Assembly: GCF_013373865.1 (NCBI RefSeq)
Contig: NC_050473.1
Span: forward strand, 16,717,597 to 16,781,596
Length of the DNA stretch: 64,000 bases
Direction: 5' to 3'
DNA from: Monomorium pharaonis
Lineage: Eukaryota > Arthropoda > Insecta > Hymenoptera > Formicidae
The notes beneath the pieces were generated by a model that saw only the letters and a list, made by a program, of their open reading frames with translations, did not search any database and had not been told where the DNA came from. Both the position numbers and the translations under genes were made by a program. Of the stretch, positions 48,701-60,025 are shown in pieces; position 1 is the first letter of the stretch; each line of letters starts with the position of its first letter.

Positions 48701-48934
48701 CTATAAATTGTCATTAGTAATAATTATTTAATAATGAACTATTCTTTTTAGATCTGCCATTCTTGTATTGGACAATTAGGTGATATAGAATGCGCGTCTC
48801 TCGACTGTCCGGTTTTGTACCGACTGGCACAAGCTCGCAAAGAAGTTGCGCAAGCTTCTTACATGAATAGTATTATTTATGGAAATAATTCTAGCGGAAT
48901 CAAGAAATTAAATGCCGTTGCTGAATGGTACTGA
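39709..48934 (+). CDS. REV3: DNA polymerase zeta catalytic subunit REV3 (about 2168 aa)
   Basis: Eighteen exons: 39709-39847, 39974-40160, 40232-40325, 40428-40910, 40997-41225, 41321-42805, 42995-43031, 43109-44429, 44500-44647, 44800-45168, 45248-45436, 45546-45858, 45939-46257, 47211-47459, 47592-47705, 47775-48193, 48409-48637 and 48752-48934. This is the family-B polymerase for translesion synthesis. The N-terminal domain (IDSYQASPIPELD, FPYMYVPC, QRVSGIPFYGYH) matches REV3. Exons 4-8 encode a long, mostly disordered region. Exon 8 holds TIKPLIEPPSS, which fits the REV7-binding motif. Polymerase motif A is DFQSLYPSMI (exon 12), motif B QLGLKLIANVTYGY (exon 13) and motif C YGDTDSLF (exon 14). 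The C-terminus has two four-cysteine modules (CITCGEQTNKEICPDC and CHSCIG...CASLDC), the second being the iron-sulfur site that binds the accessory subunits. Shorter than vertebrate REV3 (over 3000), as usual for insects. Confidence 0.93.
43926..43965 (+). other. REV7-binding motif within REV3
   Basis: The encoded TIKPLIEPPSSKDV follows the hydrophobic-x-Pro-x-x-x-x-Pro-Pro-Ser pattern by which vertebrate REV3 (KPLMSPPSREE) is held by the REV7/MAD2L2 safety belt. It sits in otherwise divergent sequence, which supports both the gene assignment and conservation of the interaction. Confidence 0.7.
46315..47105 (+). repeat. 11-bp C-rich minisatellite in REV3 intron 13
   Basis: About 70 tandem copies of an 11-bp unit, mainly CTCACTCCCGG with variants CTCACTCCTCG and CTCACTCCTGG. 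It is preceded by CT and CA dinucleotide runs (46281-46314). The unit has no stop codon in any forward frame and 11 is not a multiple of three, so all three frames stay open with an 11-residue period (Leu-Thr-Pro-Gly-Ser type). It lies between exons for polymerase motifs B and C. The complementary strand has GGG every 11 bases. Confidence 0.95.
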
Positions 48935-50187
48935 TTACAATATATAGAAATGGACCCCTCGTCCAAAATGGTAAAAAACTAGATATACTCTAGTTTTAAT
49001 TAGAAATGTTTGTAAAATGGTACTACTGTTAATATTATTGTAAATACTATTAGCGTATTATTTTTATGTATTATTTTTATAATCAAAAATACAAAATATA
49101 TTACACTCTATATCAATTTTAATTAAATTAAAAAACAATTTACACAAAAAAGTACGATAAACAGAGACAAAAAATTTATGGAGTTTTAAATATAATACAA
49201 CTTGCTTTTCGATTATATTTTTTTAATATTTTGACGATTTTTATTTTGATTCGAGTTTTCACTCCGCAAAAATGAATTCTCCCCCCTTCAAGATGGTCGA
49301 GAATCAACGTCGATAATGTCAAAGCCTTTATTATCTGCTAGGTTCGCCATTAGCGCCGGAAATTTGTCCAGTATTAGATTCGTAACATAGAACGGATGTA
49401 ATTAATTTATAAGACGACCTATGACAAACGCACGTTTCTTATGACCGTCTCGTTACAACCAATCGACGACGAGCGATCCGTAGATTCGTTTCCCTCCAAC
49501 GGAAGAAAGTTAGACACTGGTTGGACACGTCAGAATATATATATATATATATATATACATATAAATATTTGAAAGATTGTTTTGCATTTATATACAATAT
49601 ATACTGAAAATGGTGTTCTGAGAGGAGGATCTGTGCGCGAGAAGAGGAGTGGTTTCCCCTCATAGATGATGAACGCGAATCTTGCGTGACAGGAGTAGAA
49701 AGGCGGCAAATTACCGTTTCTTCGGGATGAAGCGTCTCGAACACGCTCCCGGTCAAAGGCATTGACGACATCCAACGACATCGCGTTTGACGCCGTCCAA
49801 GGTTCAAGGCGCTTTTGTTGTGGCTCTCCTCTCTTCCTCTTCTGCCCCTCCTCTCTTCCCCTTACTGTACGGGAAATGCAGCAATTCTGAAAGAAGAATC
49901 TGAAAATCGTTCACGTTCCGATCGATCCTAACTTGCGACATTCGCAGTACTCGTAATGGCGTAATTGCTTTCTTGAAATTCTCGTGCGGAATTAATCCCC
50001 GTCGGGGATTAATTAGATCTGTTAGATAAGCGCGCCAAACACGTTTGCGCGCGATTATATTGCCCTTCACCCCTTGCCCCTTGTGAGAGAGATGTCTTCG
50101 GACTGTTTGTCGTTACCTCAGCTTCTCGTCCAGTGTTTATGATATGATTGCTTGTGATTGATCGCGATCTTCTTTTATTTAAGTACG
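48935..50187. other. Intergenic region between REV3 and the PHD-finger gene
   Basis: The REV3 3' region is AT-rich to about 49260. From about 49270 to 50180 the DNA is GC-richer, with a TA microsatellite at 49536-49557. Minus-strand frames at 49439-49807 and 49804-50070 have no recognisable family and are not called. A perfect 25-bp palindrome at 49990-50014 is listed separately. Confidence 0.45.
49990..50014. promoter_or_regulatory. Perfect 25-bp palindrome with inverted TAATCC sites
   Basis: The arms AATTAATCCCCG (49990-50001) and CGGGGATTAATT (50003-50014) are exact reverse complements around a single T. Each arm has TAATCC, the core recognised by K50 homeodomains such as Bicoid, Orthodenticle and Goosecoid. 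It is about 175 bases upstream of the PHD-finger gene start codon. Regulation by such factors is inference. Confidence 0.55.
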
Positions 50188-53100
50188 ATGTCAGCCAACA
50201 GTAGCTCGTCCTCTCGCAAGGCCTGCTGCTTCTGCAATTCGAAGGAGAACGACGAGTTAGAGTATGGAAAGATCTACGAACATGATGGAATTGTTACGCA
50301 CTATTATTGTCTGGTAGGTCTCCAATGATAGTTTGAGTGTCAGGACATTGATATGTTTGATTTTTACTTCTGTCTCTTCATCATATTATGGAACATGTAA
50401 TTTAAAACATGTTTGTGAGACAAAGTTAGAAGAACTGGAATGGCTTTGGATTGTTGATTGTTACTTATTGATGCAAATTTCTTTTCAGCTCTTGTCTTCG
50501 AACATGGAACAGAAAGGAAACGATGATGAAGGCATACTTGGATTTCTTGCGGAAGACATACAAAAGGAACTTCGCAGGGGAAAGAGATTGGTACATATTA
50601 GAAGCAGCATAATATATTCATCTGTAATGTGCTCTTTGTTTTGTTTCTTGCTTTTGTTCTATTATCTTTTTTCCTTCTTTGTGCATTATTTTGTTGGCAA
50701 TTTTTATCTTTTGTTTTTGATTTGTTTTTCTTTTCTCATTAATTTTGATAGAATAGTATGTAAATAGGTCAAAAGTAAGAACATATTAATTTTATATTTT
50801 AACAAATATCTATTAATAATTAATAAATATTATCAATGACTTGGGTATGCTGACGAATAGGTTTTTATAATTCTAGGTATGTTCTTACTGCAAAAAGATT
50901 GGTGCTACTTTGGGTTGCTGTAACATAAGGTGTAAAAAGATTTTCCACCTCCCCTGTGGCTTGAAAGCTGGTTCTTTACATCAGTTTTTTGGTGAATTCA
51001 GGTGAAGGAAATGGCTCACTGAATTGGCTGATTGATTAGTTTTATTTGCTTTATGACCGTCAAATTATTTATGTTTTAGATCATATTGTGTAAATCATAG
51101 ACCAAAACAAAAGGTCGATGAACATATTGTAAAGCAGATTGGTTCAGTAGATAATGTATTATGTTATATTTGTTATGACAAAGTTAACGCCGATGACTTT
51201 GTGAAAACTCTATGGGCTCCTTGCTGTAAAAAGGACGCATGGTTTCATCGTAATTGTATTCAGGTTAGCCTTATTAATTTTACATGTATTTTTTTACGTA
51301 TAACATTTATTTTAATATGAATATAGAAAAAATACAAATTCAAAATATTTTTTTATTTCAGCAACTTGCATTGAGTGCAGGATATTTTTTCAAGTGTCCT
51401 TTATGTAACAATAAAAAAGATTTTCAAAAAGCTATGTTGGAATACGGCATTTTTGTGCCGAGTCAGTAAGTAACAAATATTCTTTATTTTTTTGTAGTTT
51501 TAAGTTCTATGAATGTCAATTGGTGTAAGCTTAAAGATATACAGAAATTATTTTTAGATTAATAATAGTTTATTTCTTTTTTTTCTTTTTAATATGATAA
51601 ATGGTAAATGTGCAAGAAGTTAAAAAAAAGAACAGGACTATTATGCTACTCAATGCTGCTAGTCAATTGCATATGGCGCATATATAAAATACAATAACAT
51701 AAATACAAAATACAATAATGATTTTTTAAAAATAATTAGAGATGCTTCATGGGAATTGGTACCAAACGCATTTGAAGAGCTCTTGTATAGACACGATCAG
51801 TGTGATGCAACAAAATGTCTTTGTCCAAAGGGAAGGAAATATACGAGCAATAATGCGTAAGTAATAGTAGCTTTTAGCGATATTAAAATATGTACAACGT
51901 CGAAAACATTGTAGAATTTTTCTAAAATATTTAGTAAATGGGAATTGGCATTATGTCGGACTTGCGGTTCACAAGGCATCCATATGGCTTGTGGGCAGTT
52001 AAAGTGGGCAAATCCAGTATGGGAATGCGAGGAATGTACTTCCATATTACGTAAGTATCTTATAAGAAAATACAATGCAATGCTATAGAGAAAATACATT
52101 ACAATTATGATATTTGTAATTTTGTGTAATTTTTTTATAAAGGTAATTCAGATAATAACAAATGTGCAAGATTGAATAACAGTTCAACAATAGGCAGGTA
52201 TGCATTGCATTTGTCTTTTAATCTTACACATTCAAAAAAATTCTTAAAATATTTACCTCCGAGATGATCGAATAATTGATATCTTTGACAGTAATGCCCA
52301 ATCTCTCTTTCTCTCTCTCTCTGTGTGTGTGTGTGTGTGTGTGTGTCTCTCTCTCTCTCCCCCCCCCCCCCTCTCCACACATTATATATATATTTTTTTA
52401 TTTATATTTATATTTTTTTTTCTTTTAGTTCCAGTCAGAATAAAGATTCAAATTCTGATTCAGACTCTGAGCAAGATTCAGACTCTGATTCAGATTTGGA
52501 TAGTGATACAGATATCTCTGTGGGAACTGATTTTCCCATGCCGCCGTATTCATTAGCCAGTAATTCATCTTCATCTCTTCTTAACTCTTCATTGGATTCT
52601 ATTCTGGACGTTAAATTGCGACCTGGACCACGATCTTTCAAATTACAGCAGCAAATGAACAAATTAGAAAAATGGTTGATATTTATAATTATAATAAGAA
52701 GTACTTCGATTTTATGAAATATATACCTCTACATAATTCATGATTTTTTTAGCCGGTTGGATTTAGCAAATACTAATCTTGAAAAAAATATAACCACTGA
52801 AGTTAGTTTAAAAGATACTAGAGAATTATTGAATGATGATGAGAAGAAAAAACCATCGATAAGTAAAGAAAATATTTTTCAACAAGGAAGTAAGGAAGAT
52901 AGCTCTCAGAATAAAAGTAAGGAAGATAGCTCTCGGAATGAAAATAAGGAAAATAGTCCTCGGAAAGAAAAACAAGTGACCCAAAATGGAGAAAAAGCTC
53001 GACCAAAGGAAGCAGATGTTATTACAATTGAAAGCGACAACGATGATGTAGAGGTAAATAATTTTTATTTAAAAAATAATTAAAGTATACAAATTTAATA

Positions 53101-56100
53101 AATATAGTTTATAATATAGTTAATGTAGTATTAATAAGTTAATAATAATGTAGTTTTACAAAAGCTTATTTAAATGGATATCATAAACAACTGCTATCTG
53201 TTGGCAAGGGATGTCGTCCGATATAAGGCAGGGCCCAGTATTGGACAAGTCTCCCATAATAGTTAATTGCTTTTAATAGTTTATAGTTAAAGATGTAGAC
53301 TTCGTGCATTACTGAAAATTTATCAATTTTATTTAATTTGTTTCTTTACAGATTATTTCATTAATTAAACCAAAAATAAATGAAACGAAAACTCCACCTC
53401 TACGCATGCAGCAGTCTACACAATCGAGTAGCTCGCGTGTTTCTGATGCACCAACAACATCAGAATGGTCTTTAGAATCGTTGATACGTACAATGTTAAA
53501 TACTAAAGATAATTCTGCAAAACTTAAAAGCGCAGCAATCAATTTATTGAAATATGATGATATCAGTCTATCAAAATCTACTGTATTAGAGTCAAAGGCT
53601 TTTAATACAAATGAAACTATCGCCTTAGATCAAGTCGCTGAAATTACACCACGAGAATCCACATCAGATGTAGCTGCTTCAAACAGTGAATTGGAGGAAA
53701 CAAATACGGAAATAGATTTAAGTAAAACATCTCTTATGAATATAAAAATTACTAATGTTACTTCTCTGCCGCCTGAAGTATTCGAAAGTGTACCTGACGT
53801 ATGCAGTGACGTTAAATCACATGAGAATACTACTGATACCTCGTCTCTTTCTCAAAATAAAATGTTGGAACAACTTTTCACACATGCCTTGTCTACAAAA
53901 CGTAGCATACATGAAGGTAATTTGAAAGAAAAAAAGCAAAAAAATTTACACGCACGCATATGCATATATACATACGATTATACTAAAATCAATAATATTA
54001 TATTTTTTCAGTGAATGGCGTTACTGACAACCGTAAGAAAATCAAAAGTTTTGACGAAAAATTATCTGAAGCGAGTTCTGCAGTCAGCGTTATTGTTGCA
54101 AATAATTCAAAAATTACAAAAAATGATATACCAATGACAAATACAATAAGTAATATGAATAGGCAGCAAAACGTAAGCAAAGCACCTGCAAGCGAGATTA
54201 TCAATGATAAAAATTTCTTGAAATGCATATCTGCATCTAGAATCAACATTTTACCTCCGCTAAATAATATTCAAAAGAATGACTTACCTACACGATTCAT
54301 ATCACTTAATGAGGTGGATGGTGCGAGTCAAATTGTATCGCATTTGAAAAAAAACGGTGTACCTGTTACCAAAAACGATCAAGTTTATTTGCAATTTTCG
54401 GGTGGCAGTTTTTATTTGCAACCAATACCAAACCCCTCGAGCATTAGATTTACTCAAAATGCAGATAAAACAAACGTGTTTACTATACCATCGAGTAATA
54501 CAATTCATAAGTTAAACAATGCAAATAATGTCGTCAAAACCATGCTTTTAAAGGAACCAATCAACAAGGCTAATGTAACTGCCGCACCTGTTCCAAATAC
54601 AATCGATAATCGAATATTAATAGTAAATCAACAAGGAACTTCCTCGAAGGGAGATGTACTTCCTAGTACATCCAGTGTTAGAAATGACTCAACAAACAAA
54701 TCCTACGTAAGTAACTCACTTTTTCTAAAAGAATTTTTATTGAGTATTTATATATAAAACAAAGATTTTATAAAACTTTGGAAAAACTATTTGAGAAAAA
54801 GTTCGCACATACCTAGTATAGTTAATACTTAAAATATTTTTATCATTTAAATTTTTGTAAGCCCTGCGTTTTTTCTTTTTTCCTTTTTTTTTTTAAATTG
54901 AGTAAAGTAGAGATGCAATTTCTGGTGAGAAACATGGTGCGGGGAGTATGCATTTTTACTATCGATTTCCCCGTACCTACTCTCCAGTGTATAACTTGCG
55001 ATTCTAACAGTGTGACGGGGATGCAGGCACCAGACCTGCTGAGACCGAATCGACTAGCCGGGAGAAGGACGATCTACCAAGCGATTCCCATAGAAGGTGA
55101 ATACAGCCCAAATTTCTAAGAGTCCAACTTCAATCTCTATTTGGAGCTGATCTGTAAACGATGATAAGTCTGCACAACCATGGAAAATGAAAATAGAATA
55201 CAGTATCCCTCTATTTACGAACTACCTCGACTTAAAATTTTTTAGATTTATGACTACGTTTACACTATTATAAAATGGTCTTGACTCTTAACGACAATGT
55301 CGGTATCCTTACATTACTATTGCTTTTTACTATATAAAATCTACGCAAAATAGTATAATGATACTGAACAAGAACCCACAAATGAACCAGTACATTATAA
55401 TGCAGTTATGCAGTCATTAATTCGTAACTAAATTGAATATTTTATAATATTAATAAATATTTTATATTCTTTAGAAGAGTATTATATTTTTAAGAAAAAA
55501 TAGTATAATTTTTTAATTATTTATTGAGTTACGTATAAAGTTAAGTCTATATTTAAGTTAAATATTAATTTTATAATAGCAAATATATTAAAAATTATAT
55601 TTTGAAAGAATTTGTTATTTTAAAAAATAGAGGTTTCTATTATTTAGTAATAATTTTGCTTAGATATTTTATATATAAAATTAATATAAAATAATACCAA
55701 TAAATATATTAGTTTAAATTGATATTCAATTTAATACGAAGTTTTGGAACTCCAAACTGTAGAAAATGTACTTTGGAACTGTAGAAAAATTAAAGGATAC
55801 TTGTATAAAAAAAAATATTCTACATATAAATATGAATTTTTTAAAACATTAATATTAATTTATTACTGTGTAGTGGGCTCAGTAAACAGGAGGTCAATGG
55901 TTCTGTTGCCTGCAATGTCTTCCCCCAAGTCACAAACAATCACAACACCTGTCGTCAACCTAGACTAATACCGCGTTACATGAATTTACACGACCTCAAA
56001 TTTCGAATCTGCGACTCGAACAATGTTCAGGTATGTTTCATATAAATTCAATTACGATAACAAATTACTATTTTGTCAATTTATGTTAATTAAATTGTGA

Positions 56101-57389
56101 CATGTATTGCGCAGATGACTCTATACGATATGTTCTCCGTAAAGATCTCGTTGAAGAATTCTAAGAACAATAAAAATAGATTAGTAAGCGCGGCTGTACC
56201 GCAGGAGTCACAAGGATCCCCCGCCCTGGCATCTCTTGAAGCTTCGTGCAGTTCAGATTACACCGATAATACCTCAACTGAGAGACAATGTACCGAGAAA
56301 TTTTTTCGCTCTTTAACAAATTGTTCAATTAACGACAAGAGTGCATGCGCTAAATACGTAACGCATGACGACGCTAAAGAGAATTTAGATCCGGTTAGAC
56401 CCACGAGAATACTCTCGTGTAACAGCACATTAGACAATTTAAATCTGACGAGTAATGTTGATGACACGGTGTCTGTGAATGACTCTTTCCGTGACGAAGA
56501 TGACAATGAGCATCTCATTTCAAGTGATATTAATTTAAGTATTGTAAATCGAACGATTTGTAATACAAATGTAGATAATGTTACGGATAACATGAGTAAC
56601 CAAGGTTCGCGAGTCAATTTAGAAAGTGTGCAGCAGCATAAACAAGCGCCTATGTGTAATGCGTTTCTTGCGCCTGCAGAAAAAAAGTCTGAGACTCTGC
56701 TATTTTGTAAGGATACTAATAGAATAGTACACGATACTGATGTTGATTTGAACATTGTTAATATGAATAAAAATATTGAAAAAGTATCGCAAGATATTAC
56801 TGTTCTAACGAGTCGACATATCGATGGCGATAGAAGTGGCAATTATCATACAGACGATTCTTCGACGTTACGGAACGACTATAAACAGTTGGACAGTACG
56901 AATATAATGAAATCAAAGATTAATAATCAGAATGTTGTCACGCGTGCCTCAAATATTACAAAATTTAACGAACACAGTATTTTGAATAAGCAGATCGATG
57001 CATGCGATTCTAAAAAATTTATTCGATACGTGACGTTTCAGGAAAATGTACGTAATGATGGGACTAAGATCAAAAGTAACGACAAATTTTGCCTAAAAGT
57101 GAGCGTAGATTTATGTAAGATTCAAAACCTAATCGATTCTAAACCGGAATTATTTCAAAATCACAAGAACGAACAACAGCGGCAAGACGCCAACGAACAG
57201 CAGCGTACGTGTGCAAGTCGATTACTTGGCCTAAATCATTGTGTTCGACAACAAACAAAATACTGTGATATTCAGAATGGAGATAACATTAACAACTGTC
57301 TGCTCAAGAATAGGGAAAAATCAAATACATTCCTACAAAGATCGAATCAAGGAATCGGATATTTTGATAAAGACACCTTGGATAGATAG
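50188..57389 (+). CDS. PHF7/G2E3-like PHD-finger protein with long tail (about 1383 aa)
   Basis: Exons are 50188-50313, 50489-50590, 50877-51001, 51080-51263, 51362-51465, 51740-51856, 51935-52050, 52143-52197, 52429-52674, 52753-53053, 53352-53916, 54012-54706, 55890-56030 and 56115-57389. Residues 12 to about 130 form an extended PHD (CCFC, CSYCKKIGATLGCC, FHLPCG, SYCVNH). A second zinc module follows (CYICYD, CCKKDAWFHRNC, CPLC) and a third PHD (CLCP, CRTCGSQGIHMACG, WECEEC). This triple arrangement is that of PHF7 and G2E3, chromatin-binding and ubiquitin-ligase proteins. No HECT domain follows. The tail begins with an Asp/Ser repeat (SDSDSEQDSDSDSD) and is Asn/Ser/Thr-rich. A more ordered piece near the end of exon 13 (RLIPRYMNLHDLKFRIC) continues into exon 14 (MTLYDMFSVKISL). 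The exon 13 acceptor (AAACAG) is less certain. An AATAAA lies at 57526-57531. Confidence 0.85.
52307..52372. repeat. Compound CT/GT/CT/poly-C microsatellite
   Basis: Directly visible run of CT, then GT, then CT, then about twelve C, inside the intron before exon 9 of the PHD-finger gene. Open frames across it are artefacts. Confidence 0.9.
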
Positions 57390-58429
57390 GGGTAACATGG
57401 AGAATACTCTGTATGATAATAAATTTAGTTATTATAAAACAGGAAAAATCGATATTTAAAATCGCTATAAATAATTTTATAAATAATTTGTAAAATATGC
57501 AAAATACATGCACTACTTGTTAATGAATAAAATTCTTTTTATACTTTTATTGGTAAAAGTAAATCGAAAATATGAGCCATAGTTTTGATTAAATTTACTA
57601 AATTTTCTCCTTTAAATTGTAACATAGTTGCCAGATATTTTATTGGCATAATATTCTTTGATATATACACATATACAGATGTAAAATTATTTTTCATGTT
57701 ACATAATGTAATAAAATGATTTTATTTATACATTATTTTCTTCGTGGTAAAATTAAATTAATTCCTGTAATTCCTCTAACTTGATTAAAATTTTAATCCT
57801 TATAATTATATCGAATTGAAACAAATGAGAAACGTATTATTGTTTTTCTTGCAATGTATCGAAAAACTTTTTGTGTATCACTATTACATGTTCAATAATT
57901 TACCAAGATATTTTCGATTCGTGAAAGTATAACAATTCTTAATTCTCTGTCATGAGATCCATATTCTTGAAGACATCGGGTAATAACACATGAGGACATA
58001 TAGATTAAATTATATGTGTAATTACTAATGCAGAATAAGTTTTTTAGTGATTTTGATATAATTATTAAATTTATATTGTAAAACTTAAATATTCAAATCA
58101 ATCAATTCATCATAATGTAAAAAAATCGAAATTTTGACACTGATAAAGTTGCAGTGAAAAAAACAGATTATTCATTTTATTTAACACATTTGAGAATAAA
58201 AGAATTCTTTCATTAGTCATAGTTTTAAATTGATTTTCTCTGTAGACTATGTAAGATATGCATTATCATACATATAAAATGTTTAATTAACAAATTAAAC
58301 TTTTTACCATAAAAATTAGTCGTGAATTCTAAAAATGTCTTGTAATCTTGTAAGGAAAATCACATTTGGAGAAATAGAGAATTATATTTTGGCTTTAAGT
58401 TTTTTTTTTATTAAATTGATGTTTACATA
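57390..58429. other. Convergent 3' region of the PHD-finger gene and RpS25
   Basis: Uniformly AT-rich DNA between convergent genes. No coding, RNA or repeat feature recognised beyond the likely polyadenylation signal at 57526-57531. Confidence 0.5.
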
Positions 58430-60025
58430 TTATACCGCTGGGTCATCTCCCTTAGTAGTACGTGTATAGATAAGTTGTGCATGATGCTGCACGACTTGCT
58501 TGATCAGGCCTTTTTGCTGAAGTTCTATTAGCGCTCGTCTGGCGAGAGAACCTCTGATCTTCAACCTTTCACTGACAATCGAAGGTGTAATAAGTTTGTA
58601 TTGCGGTACTTCTTTCAACAACTTCTCGTAAGTGGCTTTATCAAACAGTACTTGATTGTTTAACTTGTCGCGTACTTTTCCTTTGGACCACTTCTGCAAA
58701 AAAACGCGAAAAAACAGTATTAAAATATATTTGCATCATATATTGCATCATAAAAAATGATAAATGATTTAAATCTCATCAGACTCATTAAATCAGTTTT
58801 TACTTCCATGATTGATCAAGAAAAGAGTGTACATCAAGTGAAATTGTTTAAAATTTTTCATTGCCATTGTTACAATGAAAGATTATACAAACCTTCTTTT
58901 TAGCCTTTCCCCCAGATCCACCCTCCTTCTTCTTCTGGGTTTTCTGAGGCTGTTTGGAGGAACCCTTTGTATCCTTTTTAGGTGGCTGTAATAACCGATT
59001 AAACACGTAAGATGCATTTGTAGAAAGATGAAGTTTGATTGCATTTCAAGAGTTATAGTCAGACTCATTAAATCAGTATTTTACTATCATCGTATTTGTC
59101 TAGAGAATGAGTGATCATCATGAATTTTACAAGATTTATAATTTTAGTTTAGAAAGGAAGATATCTAATATTTTAAAGATGTATTGCCTAAATTATTTTG
59201 TATATTGCTTGCATCTTTCATTTCACAGAAAATATTTATAATTTAGAGATTTGATAAAATATTATTGAATTAAAAGCAAATAAACTTTTTAAGAGGTGAC
59301 TATCAAGCTGATTTTTGGCATTGAATTTTATATTTTAATGTTTTATTATCTGTGTTTTTAATATCTTAATATAATTTATATAATTTCTTCGATGTATTAA
59401 ATAGTTTTTAATTAAGTAAATGATCATGTAGTAGAACCCTCATGGAATTTTAACTGTAATCAAAGGATTACAAAAAATTGTATAAGTAACATAAAGAAAT
59501 AATATTCAAAACTTAAAGAGAATGGCATCATATTTGCACTTAGAGTTAGAGATTTACAGGATTTAGAATTTACAAAATTATCGACAGGCAGGCATGGGAT
59601 AGATTTTTCTTTGTCGGCTTTTTAGTATGCCATCACCCTACACCGTGTATTCCGGCTATTTGACACTCAAGGCATGGCCTGGAGTATTCGAAATAGGTTA
59701 TGTTGCCGATATAATAATCTCTACTTATTTCAATGTATTTTTTTAAAGCAATCGTTATTATCTCTCTTTTAGCGTTGAATATCGCAATCAATACTCTTCT
59801 CGGAATGGAAAAATGAGGCAAAAGACTGAAAATATCCGGTACGGCACGTGGAAGAATTCACGCTAACCGTAAACTAGACTTTTCCGGCGTGCAATTTGTA
59901 ATCCGATAAAAATTTGCCATTTTTTGCGAGGCTCTCGCGACATACGTGATATCTACGGACCTGTCGCGAGATTATAGCAAAAATGTTGTTCGAAAATCAC
60001 AAAATTTCACACGTGAACTCACCAT
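58430..60025 (-). CDS. RpS25: 40S ribosomal protein S25 (eS25; 119 aa)
   Basis: Exons on the minus strand are 60023-60025 (the ATG alone), 58893-58985 and 58430-58693. The start codon is followed directly by GTGAGT; exon 2 opens PPKKDTKGSSKQPQKTQKKK and exon 3 begins KWSKGKVRDKLNNQVLFDK. The protein is the typical eS25: a Lys-rich N-terminus, then a winged-helix fold (LITPSIVSERLKIRGSLARR, LIKQVVQHHAQLIYTR). It is a small-subunit head protein also needed for some IRES-driven initiation. The length is normal (Drosophila 117, human 125). The sequence just upstream on the coding strand has a pyrimidine tract CTTTTTCTC at 60046-60038, a likely TOP-type transcription start, leaving a leader of about 20 bases. 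Both introns contain snoRNA candidates. Head-to-head with ZnT7. Confidence 0.97.
58776..58842 (-). ncRNA. C/D-box snoRNA candidate, SNORD57-like (RpS25 intron 2)
   Basis: On the coding strand a C-box-like TTGATGT (58837-58831) is followed about 50 bases later by a D box CTGA (58782-58779). The bases immediately 5' of the D box are complementary to the 18S rRNA word CUCAUUAAAUCAGUU (15 bases). By the D-box-plus-five rule the guided base is the A of CUCA, equal to human 18S A99, the target of SNORD57. The C box is imperfect (T for R at the first base, T for A at the last), so this copy may be weaker or degenerate. Ribosomal protein introns are standard snoRNA hosts. Confidence 0.6.
59055..59126 (-). 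ncRNA. C/D-box snoRNA candidate, SNORD57-like (RpS25 intron 1)
   Basis: On the coding strand a perfect C box ATGATGA (59121-59115) and a D box CTGA (59062-59059) are about 52 bases apart. A C'-like GATGATA lies between. The 14 bases before the D box pair perfectly with 18S rRNA CUCAUUAAAUCAGU, placing the modified base at 18S A99 (human numbering). The plus strand shares the 19-base word TCAGACTCATTAAATCAGT with the intron 2 copy, so the two are paralogues. The terminal stem is weak, which is the main reservation. Confidence 0.72.

Noticed and set aside
49439..50070. Minus-strand frames of 122, 83 and 88 residues between REV3 and the PHD-finger gene
   Set aside because: They overlap a TA microsatellite or promoter-like DNA and show no family character.
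58776..58842. Reading the shared 19-base word in the RpS25 introns as a simple repeat
   Set aside because: In both places it ends exactly at a D box with a C box about 50 bases upstream and matches 18S rRNA at the expected guide position, which is better explained by snoRNAs.
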